NCBI RefSeq assembly: GCF_000426065.1
Contig: NZ_AUEQ01000008.1
Coordinates: forward strand, 248,001-312,000
DNA length: 64,000 nucleotides
Source: Mycobacterium sp. URHD0025
Lineage (GTDB): Bacteria; Actinomycetota; Actinomycetes; Mycobacteriales; Mycobacteriaceae
Reading direction: 5' to 3'
Part shown: positions 49,973-59,588 of the stretch, in pieces
How positions within the stretch are numbered: the stretch's first letter is position 1
Layout: each line of letters starts with the position of its first letter
Made by a program: the position numbers and the translations under genes
The notes under the pieces: generated by a model
The model's input: the letters and a program-made list of their open reading frames with translations, nothing else
Told to the model about the DNA's origin: nothing
Databases searched by the model: none

Positions 49973-51073
49973 GTGGTGCGACAGCGTCGTTCGGCGCTAC
50001 TGCCAGAGTTCCCGTGGGACACCCTGGCCGACGTCACGGCGCTGGCCCGCTCGCACCCCGACGGAATCGTCGACCTTTCGGTAGGCACTCCCGTAGACCC
50101 CGTTGCGCCGGTGATCCGGGACGCGCTGGCCGCTGCCAGCTCGTCTCCCGGATACCCGACGACTGCCGGTACCCCGGCCCTTCGGGCCTCCGCGGAAGCA
50201 GCACTGCGACGCCGGTACGGCATCACCGGCCTGGCGCCGGATGCCGTGCTGCCGGTGATCGGCACCAAGGAGCTGATCGCGTGGCTGCCGACCCTGCTTG
50301 CCGTCGGTCCCGGCGATATCGTCGTCGTCCCCGAACTGGCCTACCCGACCTACGAGGTGGGCGCGCTGCTGGCCGGGGCGCAGGTGCTGCGCGCCGATTC
50401 GCTGACCCAGCTGGGTCCCCAGCGTCCCGCGCTGATCTATCTGAACTCGCCCAGCAACCCCACCGGCCGTGTGCTCGGCGTGGACCATCTGCGCAAGGTG
50501 GTGTCCTGGGCCCGCGAGCGCGACGTGCTGATCGCCTCCGATGAGTGCTATCTGGGCCTCAGCTGGGATGCGGAGCCGCTCAGCGTCCTGCACCCGTCGG
50601 TCTGCGATGGCGACCACACCGGTCTGCTGGCCGTCCACTCACTGTCCAAGACGTCCTCGCTGGCCGGGTACCGCGCGGGTTTCGTCGCGGGCGATCCTGC
50701 CGTGGTGGCCGAACTTCTCGCGGTGCGCAAGCATGCCGGGATGATCGTGCCGACGCCGGTGCAGTCAGCGATGGTGGCCGCCCTCGACGACGACGAGCAC
50801 GAGGCTGCCCAGCGCGAGCGCTACGCGAAGCGTCGTGCGGTGCTGTTGCCTGCCCTTCAGGGAGCCGGGTTCACCGTGGAGCACTCCGAGGCCGGCCTGT
50901 ACCTGTGGGTGACCCGCGGCGAGCCGTGCCGCGACACCGTCAGATGGCTGGCCGAGCGCGGGATCCTCGCCGCGCCGGGTGAGTTCTACGGCCCGGCCGG
51001 AGCGCAGTATGTGCGGGTTGCGCTGACGGCGACGGACGAGCGCATCGCGGCTGCGGTCGCGCGCCTCGCCTGA
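49973..51073 (+). CDS. dapC: N-succinyldiaminopimelate aminotransferase DapC
   Basis: The 366-residue fold-type I PLP enzyme has GYPTTAGTPALR, NSPSNPTGRVLG and VHSLSKTSSLAGYRAG with the PLP Lys226. It converts N-succinyl-2-amino-6-ketopimelate to N-succinyl-diaminopimelate in lysine and peptidoglycan synthesis. GTG at 49973 or 49976 fits homologues (about 362 residues); both lie 30 bp after fdxC. dapD and dapE are at the end of the window. Confidence 0.9.
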   Translation: MVRQRRSALLPEFPWDTLADVTALARSHPDGIVDLSVGTPVDPVAPVIRDALAAASSSPGYPTTAGTPALRASAEAALRRRYGITGLAPDAVLPVIGTKELIAWLPTLLAVGPGDIVVVPELAYPTYEVGALLAGAQVLRADSLTQLGPQRPALIYLNSPSNPTGRVLGVDHLRKVVSWARERDVLIASDECYLGLSWDAEPLSVLHPSVCDGDHTGLLAVHSLSKTSSLAGYRAGFVAGDPAVVAELLAVRKHAGMIVPTPVQSAMVAALDDDEHEAAQRERYAKRRAVLLPALQGAGFTVEHSEAGLYLWVTRGEPCRDTVRWLAERGILAAPGEFYGPAGAQYVRVALTATDERIAAAVARLA

Positions 51074-51087
51074 CTTGCTCGCGAGAC

Positions 51088-51705
51088 TCAGCCGAGCAAT
51101 CCCAGCGACATCGCTGTGGTGACCGCCGCCGTGCGGTCGGACACCCCGAGCTTGTGGAACGCGCGCAGCAGATGCGTCTTCACCGTGGCCTCGCTGATGT
51201 GCAGGGCATGGCCGATGTCGGCGTTGGTGGCGCCCTTGGCCACCAAGCCCAGCACCTGCGCCTCGCGCGCCGACAGCGTGACAGGCGGTGTGCGGACCGC
51301 GTTGACCAATCGATCGGCCACCCCGGGGGCGAGCACCGTCTTGCCGCGCGCGGCGTCACGTACTGCGCGGGCCAGCTCGGCGCGCGAGGCGTCCTTGAGC
51401 AGATAGCCCGTTGCCCCGGCCTCGACGGCCCGCAGGATGTCGGTATCGCTTTCGTAGGTCGTGACGACCACGATGTGGGTGGACGGATTGTCGGCCAGGA
51501 TGCGCGCGGTCGCGCTGACGCCGTCGATCCCGGGCATCCGCAGATCCATCAGGATGACGTCGGGGCGCAGCGTGTGGGCCAGCCCGATCGCCTCTGCCCC
51601 GGAACCGGCCTCGCCGATCACCGTCAGGTCGTCCTCGGCGTCGATCATGCCGCGCAGACCCTCGCGGACCACAGGGTGGTCGTCGACCAGCAAAACGGTC
51701 GTCAT
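51088..51705 (-). CDS. NarL/FixJ-type response regulator
   Basis: The 205-residue protein has a receiver domain with Asp8-Asp9 and phosphoacceptor Asp54 (ILMDLRMPG), and a LuxR-type HTH (about 140-200: LSAREAQVLGLVAKGATNAD, ISEATVKTHL). It overlaps its sensor kinase gene by 4 bp and is convergent with dapC (14-bp gap). Confidence 0.92.
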   Translation of the reverse strand: MTTVLLVDDHPVVREGLRGMIDAEDDLTVIGEAGSGAEAIGLAHTLRPDVILMDLRMPGIDGVSATARILADNPSTHIVVVTTYESDTDILRAVEAGATGYLLKDASRAELARAVRDAARGKTVLAPGVADRLVNAVRTPPVTLSAREAQVLGLVAKGATNADIGHALHISEATVKTHLLRAFHKLGVSDRTAAVTTAMSLGLLG

Positions 51706-52922
51706 GCCGGCACCGCCACCACGACCCGCACCCCGCCGCCCTCGGGCGTGGACAGCGTCAACGTACCGCCCACCTGGTCGATCCGGGCCCGCATGCCGCG
51801 CAGGCCGAACCCGTCGGCATGATCGGCCTGTAGGCCGATGCCGTTGTCGGACAGGGATAGTCGTACTCCGTCCGGTGCCGCCTGCAGCCGCACCTTGAGC
51901 TCACTGGCGTGGGAATGCCGGCGCACGTTCGTCATCGCCTCCTGTGCACTGCGCAGCAACACCACGTCGGTGGCCATGCCCAGCTGCGGCAGGTCGTCGT
52001 CGATCCGGACGTCGACGGCGATGCCGGTCTCGGCGGCGAGGCCCTCGGCCTGACGGCGCAGCGCGGCGGACAGCGTGCCGTCCTCCAACGCCGCCGGGGT
52101 CAGTCGCGTCACCATCGTGCGGGCCTCGGCCAGGTTGTCGCGCGCGGTGCTGCGGATGAGCTCGACGTGCCGGATCGCGGCGGCCGGGTCACTGTCGCTT
52201 TCCGCTTGCACCGCCTGGGCCAGCGCCACGATGCTGGTGAACCCCTGGGCCAGGGTGTCGTGGATCTCGCGGGCCAGCCGCTCCCGCTCCGCCGCCACAC
52301 CGGCCTCCCGCGACAGCCGGGAGGCCTCGGCCCGGCTGGCCGCCAATTCGGCGACCGTCTCGGCCAGCTGCTGGCGCTGTCGCATGGTGGTCATGATCGT
52401 GGTGCCGATGATCGGGGCGGCCACCGCACCCACCAGCGTTACCGCCGCCACGGCGGGCAGGCTCGCCCAATCCAGTCCGTGGGTCGCTGCGGCGAGTGCC
52501 AACGGGGCCAAGGTGACCAGGAAGGTCAGCGTCAAAGCCGCGGCCAGCGGCAGCGTGGCGAAGATGAGCGGGTAGAGCGCCGGTATGGCCGCGACGGCCG
52601 GGTCCGCCGCGATGACGGCGATCAGCCACAACCCGATCACCGCTGCCACGAACGACGCCGGCCGGGCTCGCACCGGCCCGGCGGCCGGATCCGCATCGTG
52701 AATGACGTTGCGTCCGAACATCAGAACGATCAACACGATGGCACCGAGCGCACCGCAGGCCACCGGCACATTGCCGCCGAAGGTTTCTCGGAGCAGCGCC
52801 ACCGCGATGATCGCCGCGACGCACAAACCGCAGACGTAGGTCTCCCACATCCAGTGCCAGTCCGACGGCTCGCCGACGGCAGGCTTCGAAGCCGCGATTG
52901 TGGTGGGACCGGTTTCGGTCAT
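51702..52922 (-). CDS. NarL-type sensor histidine kinase
   Basis: The 406-residue membrane kinase has five or six N-terminal membrane segments (about 30-175), a HisKA_3 dimerisation helix with LAREIHDTLAQG (His221) and a HATPase domain ending DNGIGLQADH, GFGLRGMRARIDQVGG. No extracellular sensor domain is seen, so sensing may be within the membrane. It starts 10 bp from the carotenoid oxygenase stop on the same strand; the three genes may be one transcript. Confidence 0.9.
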   Translation of the reverse strand: MTETGPTTIAASKPAVGEPSDWHWMWETYVCGLCVAAIIAVALLRETFGGNVPVACGALGAIVLIVLMFGRNVIHDADPAAGPVRARPASFVAAVIGLWLIAVIAADPAVAAIPALYPLIFATLPLAAALTLTFLVTLAPLALAAATHGLDWASLPAVAAVTLVGAVAAPIIGTTIMTTMRQRQQLAETVAELAASRAEASRLSREAGVAAERERLAREIHDTLAQGFTSIVALAQAVQAESDSDPAAAIRHVELIRSTARDNLAEARTMVTRLTPAALEDGTLSAALRRQAEGLAAETGIAVDVRIDDDLPQLGMATDVVLLRSAQEAMTNVRRHSHASELKVRLQAAPDGVRLSLSDNGIGLQADHADGFGLRGMRARIDQVGGTLTLSTPEGGGVRVVVAVPA

Positions 52923-52931
52923 CTGCCGATG

Positions 52932-54440
52932 CTAGCGGGCGGACGAACCCTCGGTGGCCACCCAATTGCCGTGGAAGCCGTGCGGAACCCGCACCGGAAT
53001 ATGCACGGTGGCAACGGGTGCCAGGCTCTGCCCGTCGAGCAGCACGAGATCACTGCGGTTCTCGGCGCGGTCGTAGACGAATCCCATGACGACTCCGTCG
53101 TTCTCGTCGGCGTCCGGACCAGATGGGACGAAGACGAACTCGCCCGGTTCGCGCCCGGGTCCGAAGTCGACGCGCTCGGTGGTACCCTCGCGCACGTCGT
53201 GGCGCAGGACGGCGGCCGGCGCCGCATCCGGCGCCGCATCCGACTCCGACGGCAGGCTGACGGTGTAGCCGTACCGGTGCGGCAGTCCCGTCAGTCGGTC
53301 GTCGATACGCGGGAATTCCTGGGTGGAGTCGTCGAGCCGCTGCTCGTGTACCCGGCCGGTGTGAAGATCAATGGTCCAGCGGTCCAACGAGATCGAATCG
53401 GTGAACAGACGGTCGCCGGTGGTGAACACCGCGGGATGCCGGACCACGTCGAGCACAACCTGCTCGCCGTCGGGCCCGGTCCGGTCGTAACCGTTGAGGG
53501 CGTGGAACACGTAGCACGGCGGGATGTCGAACCACCGGATGTCGGCGGCAGCACCCTCGCGAGGCATCAGGCCGATCCGGGCGCCATGCTCGGGCGCCCA
53601 ACGGTAGGGCATGGCCGTCGTAGGCAATGGGGCGCGTTCGGACCCGCGCATCGCTGCCCGCAGCACGAAATCCGGAACCGCGTGGCGGGCGGCGAATCCG
53701 GTGAGCAGTCGCGCCGCAGTGCGCGCGGGAGCGCTCTTGACCATGCCGGCCAGGTCGAGCAGCACCGGCAGGTCGTAGAGCACCACATACTTCTCGGTCA
53801 GGGTGAAGTCATGCATCATCGTCTGTGCCCGCAAGGCGATGTCGACGGTGCGCCGGACCCGGCCGTCTACACCGGTGATGGAGTAGCTCACCAGGTTGCC
53901 ACGCAGCGGGTTGTATGAGACTGCGTGCAGCTCACCGGTTTTCGGATCGTGCTTGGGGTGCGCGGTAAATCCGCCGAACAGCGTGCCGCAGAAATCGGAC
54001 GGTCCCACGGTGTCGAGTTCGTCGGTGAGTTCATACGGCCGCGCACCGGCCTCGGTGAGCACCAACGTCCTACCGGCATGGCCGATGATGTTGGTATTGG
54101 CCGGAAAGTCGAATCCTCCCGTGTGCGCGCCTCCGGCCCATTTCTCGCCGAGTTCGCGTGCCACCGAACTCGACCGGATCCAGCGATTCCGGTACCAGGT
54201 CGCCGCGCCGTCGCGCAGCCGGATCCCGTGCGCCATGCCGTCACCCAGGAACCAGTGGTGGTGTCGTGGATCGGGAGCGCGCAGCGGATTGGGCCCGGTG
54301 CGCAGATAGCGCCCGTCGAGATAGTCCGGGAGGGTTCCGGTGACCGTGAGATCGGTGACGGTCACCTCGTCGTGCACCGGCGCGAAGTTCCCGCTCAGAA
54401 AGGGATGCTCGGATTCCTGCTGAACCGCTTCGGTAGTCAT
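52932..54440 (-). CDS. Carotenoid cleavage oxygenase family protein
   Basis: The 502-residue protein has the RPE65/carotenoid oxygenase beta-propeller and the four His iron ligands in likely positions: His161 (AHPKHDP), His210 (MHDFTLTE), His313 (FHALNGYD) and His490 or 487 (HGFHGNW). It would cleave apocarotenoids or lignostilbene-like compounds. ATG at 54440 has no closer alternative; the longer frame is not protein-like. It is directly upstream of the kinase-regulator pair. Confidence 0.9.
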   Translation of the reverse strand: MTTEAVQQESEHPFLSGNFAPVHDEVTVTDLTVTGTLPDYLDGRYLRTGPNPLRAPDPRHHHWFLGDGMAHGIRLRDGAATWYRNRWIRSSSVARELGEKWAGGAHTGGFDFPANTNIIGHAGRTLVLTEAGARPYELTDELDTVGPSDFCGTLFGGFTAHPKHDPKTGELHAVSYNPLRGNLVSYSITGVDGRVRRTVDIALRAQTMMHDFTLTEKYVVLYDLPVLLDLAGMVKSAPARTAARLLTGFAARHAVPDFVLRAAMRGSERAPLPTTAMPYRWAPEHGARIGLMPREGAAADIRWFDIPPCYVFHALNGYDRTGPDGEQVVLDVVRHPAVFTTGDRLFTDSISLDRWTIDLHTGRVHEQRLDDSTQEFPRIDDRLTGLPHRYGYTVSLPSESDAAPDAAPAAVLRHDVREGTTERVDFGPGREPGEFVFVPSGPDADENDGVVMGFVYDRAENRSDLVLLDGQSLAPVATVHIPVRVPHGFHGNWVATEGSSAR

Positions 54441-54528
54441 ACCCCCACGGTGCTCCTCCGGTCGCCTCCGCGCGACGACTTCACGGCTGATTCGTCTGTC
54501 AACCGAACGATGGACAGCGCGTTGCCGA

Positions 54529-55104
54529 TCAGACCGGCGGGCGAGCCATGGAACATTTGGTGAGCTGCTGCGATTCCCCCAGGCTCTGTAAGCCGCCGTG
54601 GTAGTAGAGCAGCATGTCGTGGTACTTCGGCAGCGTGCGGTCGCGCACCCACATGTTCTCTGTGGGGGTGTTGGGCTGATTGCCGCGCCTGCGGACCGCG
54701 TCCTCGACGAACTCGATCTCGACTTTGAGCTCGTCGGCAAGCGCTTGTACTTCTTGGTGATTGGCGATCTTCCCGTTGTCCCACTTGATGGTCTGGTTGA
54801 ACCGCGGACGAACCTGTGCCTCGCATCGTTGCTCTGCTGCGGCATAGAGGTCGGTTTGTTCCTGCTTGGCCCGCTCATCGCCCTTCTCGCCGAAGTACTG
54901 CCCGATGCAGGCGATGCCCACGACCATGGCCACGACCGCACCGATGATCCGCCCGACGCCGTTGACCGCGACGTAGGTGTCCGACGGCTCCGTGCGGTCG
55001 CGGAACTTCCAGCCCTCGTCGAGGTAGAAAGCGAGTTTGGGCTGAAACGCGAAGTACGCCAGCACGGCGGCAAGTACGAAGCACAGAATGCCCAGCGCCA
55101 GCAT
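54529..55104 (-). CDS. DUF6199-like membrane protein
   Basis: The 191-residue protein has two N-terminal membrane segments (about 2-22 and 50-70) flanking an exposed FYLDEGWKFRDRTEPSD, the DUF6199-type feature, then a soluble, charged helical part with two Cys. Function unknown. It is 88 bp upstream of the carotenoid oxygenase gene on the same strand. Confidence 0.65.
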   Translation of the reverse strand: MLALGILCFVLAAVLAYFAFQPKLAFYLDEGWKFRDRTEPSDTYVAVNGVGRIIGAVVAMVVGIACIGQYFGEKGDERAKQEQTDLYAAAEQRCEAQVRPRFNQTIKWDNGKIANHQEVQALADELKVEIEFVEDAVRRRGNQPNTPTENMWVRDRTLPKYHDMLLYYHGGLQSLGESQQLTKCSMARPPV

Positions 55105-55206
55105 GATGACCCCCTCGTCGAACTCGTCGCGTCACTCTCGAAGCCATTCTGGGCGACGAACAGCGCCGCCGAGTGCACCAGTTTCGGCCGGGTGCCGGAT
55201 CTCGGC

Positions 55207-56805
55207 TCAGGCGGTGGCGCGCAGACTCAACGAGAGCAGCAGGCGCACATCCGCATCGTTGAGCGAGGCCCCCAGCAACTGCTCGACCCGGCGGATCCGG
55301 TAGCGAACCGTGTTGGGGTGCACGTGCAGATGTTGTGCCGCCGCCGCGACATCGCCGAAACAGTCCAGGTACACACCCAGGGTTTCGGCCAGCACCGGTT
55401 CGTCGGCCCGCAACGCCCGCACCCGCGGGTCGATCAGACGCTCGTCGGCCGCGATCGAGGTGACGATCTCGTCGAGCAGGACTGTGGTGCGCGCCTCGGC
55501 CAGTGAGGTGACCGCGGCCAGCGTTCCGGGGTGACGCTCGGCGGTGTCGAGCACCCGGTCCACATCGGCCCGGGCGGTGGCAGCACCCGACAACCCGGCC
55601 ACCGGGCTCGCGACCACGGCGTGCAACTGCAGACCCAACTCCTCGCGCAGCGCCGCCACGGTGCCCCGCACCCACGACGTCACTGCCTTACCGGTGCTCG
55701 GGAACAGTACATAGACCCGTGAACCCACCGAGGCCATCTGCGCGTCATGACGAAAAGCGCTGGCGCTCAATGCCAGAACGTCGGCGATCCGGGTGTCGGG
55801 CGGTCCGCCGGTTTTTCTCGCGCCTCCGGCGCGGCTGTCGAACCCGATCACCGCGGCCCGGCCGTCGGCGGCCACCCCCAATTCCCTGGCGATCAGGTCG
55901 ATCTCGACGGGGGCGCCCGGCTCGCCCAACCCCAGCAGCTCCTGCACCCGCACGGCATGCGTCGACGGGGTGGCGGCCAGCCGGGCGATGATGCGCCCGG
56001 CGAGCACCGCCGCCCCTCGCAGCACCTCCTCGGCATCATCGGCGAACGGACGGCTGCCTTGCTGGACCCAGATGGTGCCGACGAAGGGCGGTGCCCGGCG
56101 CTCGTCGACCGCGGGCGCGAAGATGCCGATCGCCAGCCGGGGGCGTAATCCGAGTTCGGGACGCTCGGCCACCCGCACCGCCTCCGGCCGTGACCGCAGT
56201 GCGTCGAAGATGCCCCATTGCGCGATCCAGGCGAGATGCTCGGGCGGGCCGGCCCGGCCGAGGATCGACAGCCGGCGCAGCTCGTCGGCCTCGTCGCTGG
56301 ATGCCGAATAGGCCAAAACGTGAGACTGGGCGTCCTCGATGCTGACCATGCCGTGGGTGCGTTCGGCCACCGACTGGGCAAGGCCGAACAGGTCGGTGCC
56401 CGAATCGTGCAGGGCACCGTCGCCGTGGTGCTCGAACACGTGGTTGACCAACCGGTAGAGCCGCTCCCACCGGGCCCGCGGATCGACGGCGACCACCGCG
56501 GTGCCTGCTGCCACCGCACGTTCGACGACGGCGCCCGACGGCTCCTTGATGAAGATTGCAGCGGGCACCCGGCGCACGGCCTGCTGTTCGACCCAGCGCA
56601 ACGCGTCGGCCTCGGAGACTCCGAGCAGGAAGAACACATCGGCGGCTCCCGCGGACGGTGCCAAGCCCAGGCGGACATCGTCGGAATCGATCAGCGCGGC
56701 CGAGGCCACGGGCAGATCGAGTCCGCGCGGTGCCTGTACCAGCCGCACCAGCGTGGCATCCAGCGCCAACAGCAGCTGGCCCAGGCTGACGCCCGTCGTC
56801 CGCAT
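55207..56805 (-). CDS. PucR-family transcriptional regulator of proline utilisation, Rv1186c-like
   Basis: The 532-residue protein has an N-terminal PucR-type region, a middle GAF-like/GGDEF-like part, and a C-terminal PucR helix-turn-helix (about 480-515: CFGDVAAAAQHLHVHPNTVR, then IRRVEQLLG). It is divergent from pruA and pruB and corresponds to Rv1186c; in mycobacteria a regulator in this place (called PruC, as recalled) activates proline catabolism genes. Symmetric TTGTCSG motifs lie between it and pruA. Confidence 0.88.
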   Translation of the reverse strand: MRTTGVSLGQLLLALDATLVRLVQAPRGLDLPVASAALIDSDDVRLGLAPSAGAADVFFLLGVSEADALRWVEQQAVRRVPAAIFIKEPSGAVVERAVAAGTAVVAVDPRARWERLYRLVNHVFEHHGDGALHDSGTDLFGLAQSVAERTHGMVSIEDAQSHVLAYSASSDEADELRRLSILGRAGPPEHLAWIAQWGIFDALRSRPEAVRVAERPELGLRPRLAIGIFAPAVDERRAPPFVGTIWVQQGSRPFADDAEEVLRGAAVLAGRIIARLAATPSTHAVRVQELLGLGEPGAPVEIDLIARELGVAADGRAAVIGFDSRAGGARKTGGPPDTRIADVLALSASAFRHDAQMASVGSRVYVLFPSTGKAVTSWVRGTVAALREELGLQLHAVVASPVAGLSGAATARADVDRVLDTAERHPGTLAAVTSLAEARTTVLLDEIVTSIAADERLIDPRVRALRADEPVLAETLGVYLDCFGDVAAAAQHLHVHPNTVRYRIRRVEQLLGASLNDADVRLLLSLSLRATA

Positions 56806-56806
56806 A

Positions 56807-56854
56807 TTGTCCGATCCTACCGATCGATGCGCGAAGACTTGTCGGAACGGACAA
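56807..56854. promoter_or_regulatory. Candidate PucR-type operator between regulator and pruA
   Basis: Three copies of TTGTCSG occur in 48 bp: TTGTCCG at 56807-56813, TTGTCGG at 56839-56845 and, inverted, CGGACAA at 56848-56854. The last two form a palindrome around two bases. They lie in the 83-bp divergent promoter region, suiting control of both genes. Confidence 0.5.
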
Positions 56855-56888
56855 ATGTTGCGCCCATCACGTCGGGGATTCTTGACTC

Positions 56889-58517
56889 ATGGATGCCATC
56901 ACCGACGTGCCTTCGCCGGCCAACGAGCCGGTCCACGACTACGCGCCAGGCTCGGGGGAACGAGCCCGCCTCAGCACCGTGCTCGACGAACTGGCCGGCG
57001 CCCCGATCGACCTGCCGCACGTCATCGGCGGCAGACACACGATGGGCAGCGGCGCGCGTATCGACGTGGTGCAGCCCCATCGCCACAGCGCTCGGCTGGG
57101 CACGCTGACCAACGCCGAACACGCCGAGGCCGCCGCAGCCGTCGACGCCGCATCGGCCGCCAAGCATGACTGGGCGGCCATGCCATTCGACGAACGCGCG
57201 GCGGTGTTCCTCCGTGCGGCCGACCTGCTGTCCGGCCCGTGGCGGGAGAAGATCGCCGCGGCCACCATGCTCGGCCAGTCGAAGACCGCCTATCAGGCCG
57301 AGATCGACGCGCCCTGCGAGCTGATCGACTTCTGGCGGTTCAACGTGGAGTTCGCCCGCCAGATCCTGGCCCAGCAGCCCGTCAGCAGCCCCGGTGTGTG
57401 GAACCGCACCGACCACCGGCCGCTCGAAGGTTTCGTCTACGCGATCACCCCGTTCAATTTCACCGCGATCGCCGGCAATCTGCCCACCGCGCCCGCGCTG
57501 ATGGGCAACACGGTGGTGTGGAAACCCTCACCCACCCAGACCTTCGCGGCATACCTGACCATGCAGCTGCTGGAGGCCGCCGGCCTGCCACCCGGAGTGA
57601 TCAACCTGGTGACCGGTGACGGAATCGCGGTTTCCGACGTGGCGCTGGCCGACCCGCGACTGGCCGGTATCCATTTCACCGGATCCACAGCCACGTTCCA
57701 GCACCTGTGGCGCGAGGTCGGAGCGAACATCGAGCGCTACCACACCTATCCGCGCCTGGTCGGAGAAACCGGTGGCAAGGACTTCATCGTCGCCCACGCC
57801 TCGGCCCGCCCGGACGTCCTGCGTACGGCCATGATCCGCGGTGCCTTCGACTATCAGGGGCAGAAATGCTCAGCGGCGTCCCGGGCCTTCATCCCGCGTT
57901 CGGTATGGCACCGGATGGGCGACGACTTCCTCTCGGCCACATCGGATCTCAAGTACGGCGATGTCACCGACCTGACCAACTACGGCGGTGCCGTCATCGA
58001 CCAACGCTCCTTCGCCAAGAACGTCGCGGCGATCGAGCGAGCCAAGAGCGCCGCGGGCCTCACCATCGCGGCCGGCGGCGAATATGACGACAGTGAAGGC
58101 TATTTCGTCCGGCCGACGGTCCTCCTGTCCGACGATCCGACCGACGAGGCCTTCTCCACCGAGTACTTCGGACCGATCCTGGCCGTGCACGTCTACCCGG
58201 ACGATGAATACGAACGAATCCTCGACGTGGTCGACACCGGGGCGAGATACGCCTTGACCGGCGCGGTGATCGCCGACGATCGTGCAGCGGTCCTCACCGC
58301 CGCCGACCGGCTGCGGCATGCGGCAGGGAACTTCTACATCAATGACAAGCCGACCGGCGCGGTGGTCGGCCAGCAGCCGTTCGGCGGATCACGCGCCTCG
58401 GGCACCAACGACAAGGCCGGTTCGGCGCTGAACCTGTTGCGCTGGACCTCGGCCCGCTCCATCAAGGAGACATTCGTGCCGCCCACCGATCACACCTACC
58501 CACACATGGGGGTCTGA
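56889..58517 (+). CDS. pruA: L-glutamate gamma-semialdehyde dehydrogenase (P5C dehydrogenase)
   Basis: The 542-residue aldehyde dehydrogenase has VGETGGK (Glu293), GQKCSAASRAF (catalytic Cys327) and the P5CDH-type ITPFNFTAIAGNLPTAPALM. It oxidises glutamate semialdehyde to glutamate with NAD+, the second step of proline use. Also named rocA. The proline dehydrogenase gene starts 1 bp after its stop, so both are one operon. Confidence 0.95.
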   Translation: MDAITDVPSPANEPVHDYAPGSGERARLSTVLDELAGAPIDLPHVIGGRHTMGSGARIDVVQPHRHSARLGTLTNAEHAEAAAAVDAASAAKHDWAAMPFDERAAVFLRAADLLSGPWREKIAAATMLGQSKTAYQAEIDAPCELIDFWRFNVEFARQILAQQPVSSPGVWNRTDHRPLEGFVYAITPFNFTAIAGNLPTAPALMGNTVVWKPSPTQTFAAYLTMQLLEAAGLPPGVINLVTGDGIAVSDVALADPRLAGIHFTGSTATFQHLWREVGANIERYHTYPRLVGETGGKDFIVAHASARPDVLRTAMIRGAFDYQGQKCSAASRAFIPRSVWHRMGDDFLSATSDLKYGDVTDLTNYGGAVIDQRSFAKNVAAIERAKSAAGLTIAAGGEYDDSEGYFVRPTVLLSDDPTDEAFSTEYFGPILAVHVYPDDEYERILDVVDTGARYALTGAVIADDRAAVLTAADRLRHAAGNFYINDKPTGAVVGQQPFGGSRASGTNDKAGSALNLLRWTSARSIKETFVPPTDHTYPHMGV

Positions 58518-58518
58518 G

Positions 58519-59502
58519 ATGGTGCGCACGCGAGCAGCGATTGAGTCGATGTTCCAGCGGGTTGCCCGACCGACGATCCTGGCCGCGTCGCACTCATCGC
58601 GGCTACGTCACACAGCTGAGCGCCTGCCGGTCACGCGCAAGGTGGTGGACCGGTTCGTGGCGGGGGAGACGGTGCCCGATGCGCTCGACACCGTTGGTGC
58701 GCTGAGAGATTCGGGCCGCTTCGTCTCCGTCGACTACCTCGGCGAGGACACCACGAGCAACGAGGACGCCGAACGCACCGTGCAGGCCTACCTGACCCTG
58801 CTCGACGGGCTGGCGCACCGCGGCGATGTCGATGCGGAAGTGCGACCGCTGGAAGTGTCGCTCAAGCTGTCGGCCCTCGGCCAGGCGCTGCCGCGCGACG
58901 GTGAGAAGATCGCCTACGAGAACGCCCACACCATCTGCGCCAAGGCCCGCGAAGTGGGGGCCTGGGTGACCGTGGACGCCGAGGACCACACCACCACCGA
59001 CTCGACCCTGGCGATCGTGCGTGATCTCCGCACCGAATTCGACTGGCTGGGAACGGTTTTGCAGGCATACCTGCACCGGACGGAAAGCGACTGCCGCGAG
59101 TTCGCCGCATCGGGCGCCCGGATCAGGCTGTGCAAGGGCGCCTACGACGAACCCGCTTCGGTGGCCTACCGCGACGCCGACGAGGTCACCGACTCCTACC
59201 TGCGGTGCCTGCGCGTGCTGATGGCCGGATCGGGCTATCCGATGGTGGCCTCACACGATCCGGTGATCATCGACGCGGTTCCGGGACTGGCCGACGAATT
59301 CGCCCGCGGCGTAGACGGATTCGAGTACCAGATGCTCTACAACATTCGCGATGCCGAACAGCGCCGGCTGGCCGAGGCGGGCAACCACGTGCGGGTATAC
59401 GTACCGTTCGGCAACGAGTGGTACGGCTACTTCGTGCGACGCCTGGCCGAGCGTCCGGCCAACCTGATGTTCTTCCTGCGGGCCCTGGCCGAGCGGCGCT
59501 GA
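58519..59502 (+). CDS. pruB: Proline dehydrogenase (monofunctional, FAD)
   Basis: The 327-residue protein is a PRODH TIM barrel of the short actinobacterial type: LGEDTTSNEDAERT, VTVDAEDHTTTDSTL, RLCKGAYDEP and FEYQMLYNIRDAEQRRL. It oxidises proline to pyrroline-5-carboxylate and feeds electrons to the quinone pool. It begins 1 bp after pruA, translation coupled. Confidence 0.93.
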   Translation: MVRTRAAIESMFQRVARPTILAASHSSRLRHTAERLPVTRKVVDRFVAGETVPDALDTVGALRDSGRFVSVDYLGEDTTSNEDAERTVQAYLTLLDGLAHRGDVDAEVRPLEVSLKLSALGQALPRDGEKIAYENAHTICAKAREVGAWVTVDAEDHTTTDSTLAIVRDLRTEFDWLGTVLQAYLHRTESDCREFAASGARIRLCKGAYDEPASVAYRDADEVTDSYLRCLRVLMAGSGYPMVASHDPVIIDAVPGLADEFARGVDGFEYQMLYNIRDAEQRRLAEAGNHVRVYVPFGNEWYGYFVRRLAERPANLMFFLRALAERR

Positions 59503-59588
59503 AGCAAGATCAGTGAGCACTCAGGCCGGTGACTATCACCTCTGGTTGGCGCATGCGGTCGACGCGAGAACCTCGACGAAAGTTGATG

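Noticed and set aside
51909..53918. 669-codon plus-strand frame across the kinase and carotenoid oxygenase genes
   Set aside because: His/Gln/Arg-rich translation typical of antisense frames; both minus-strand genes have complete motifs.
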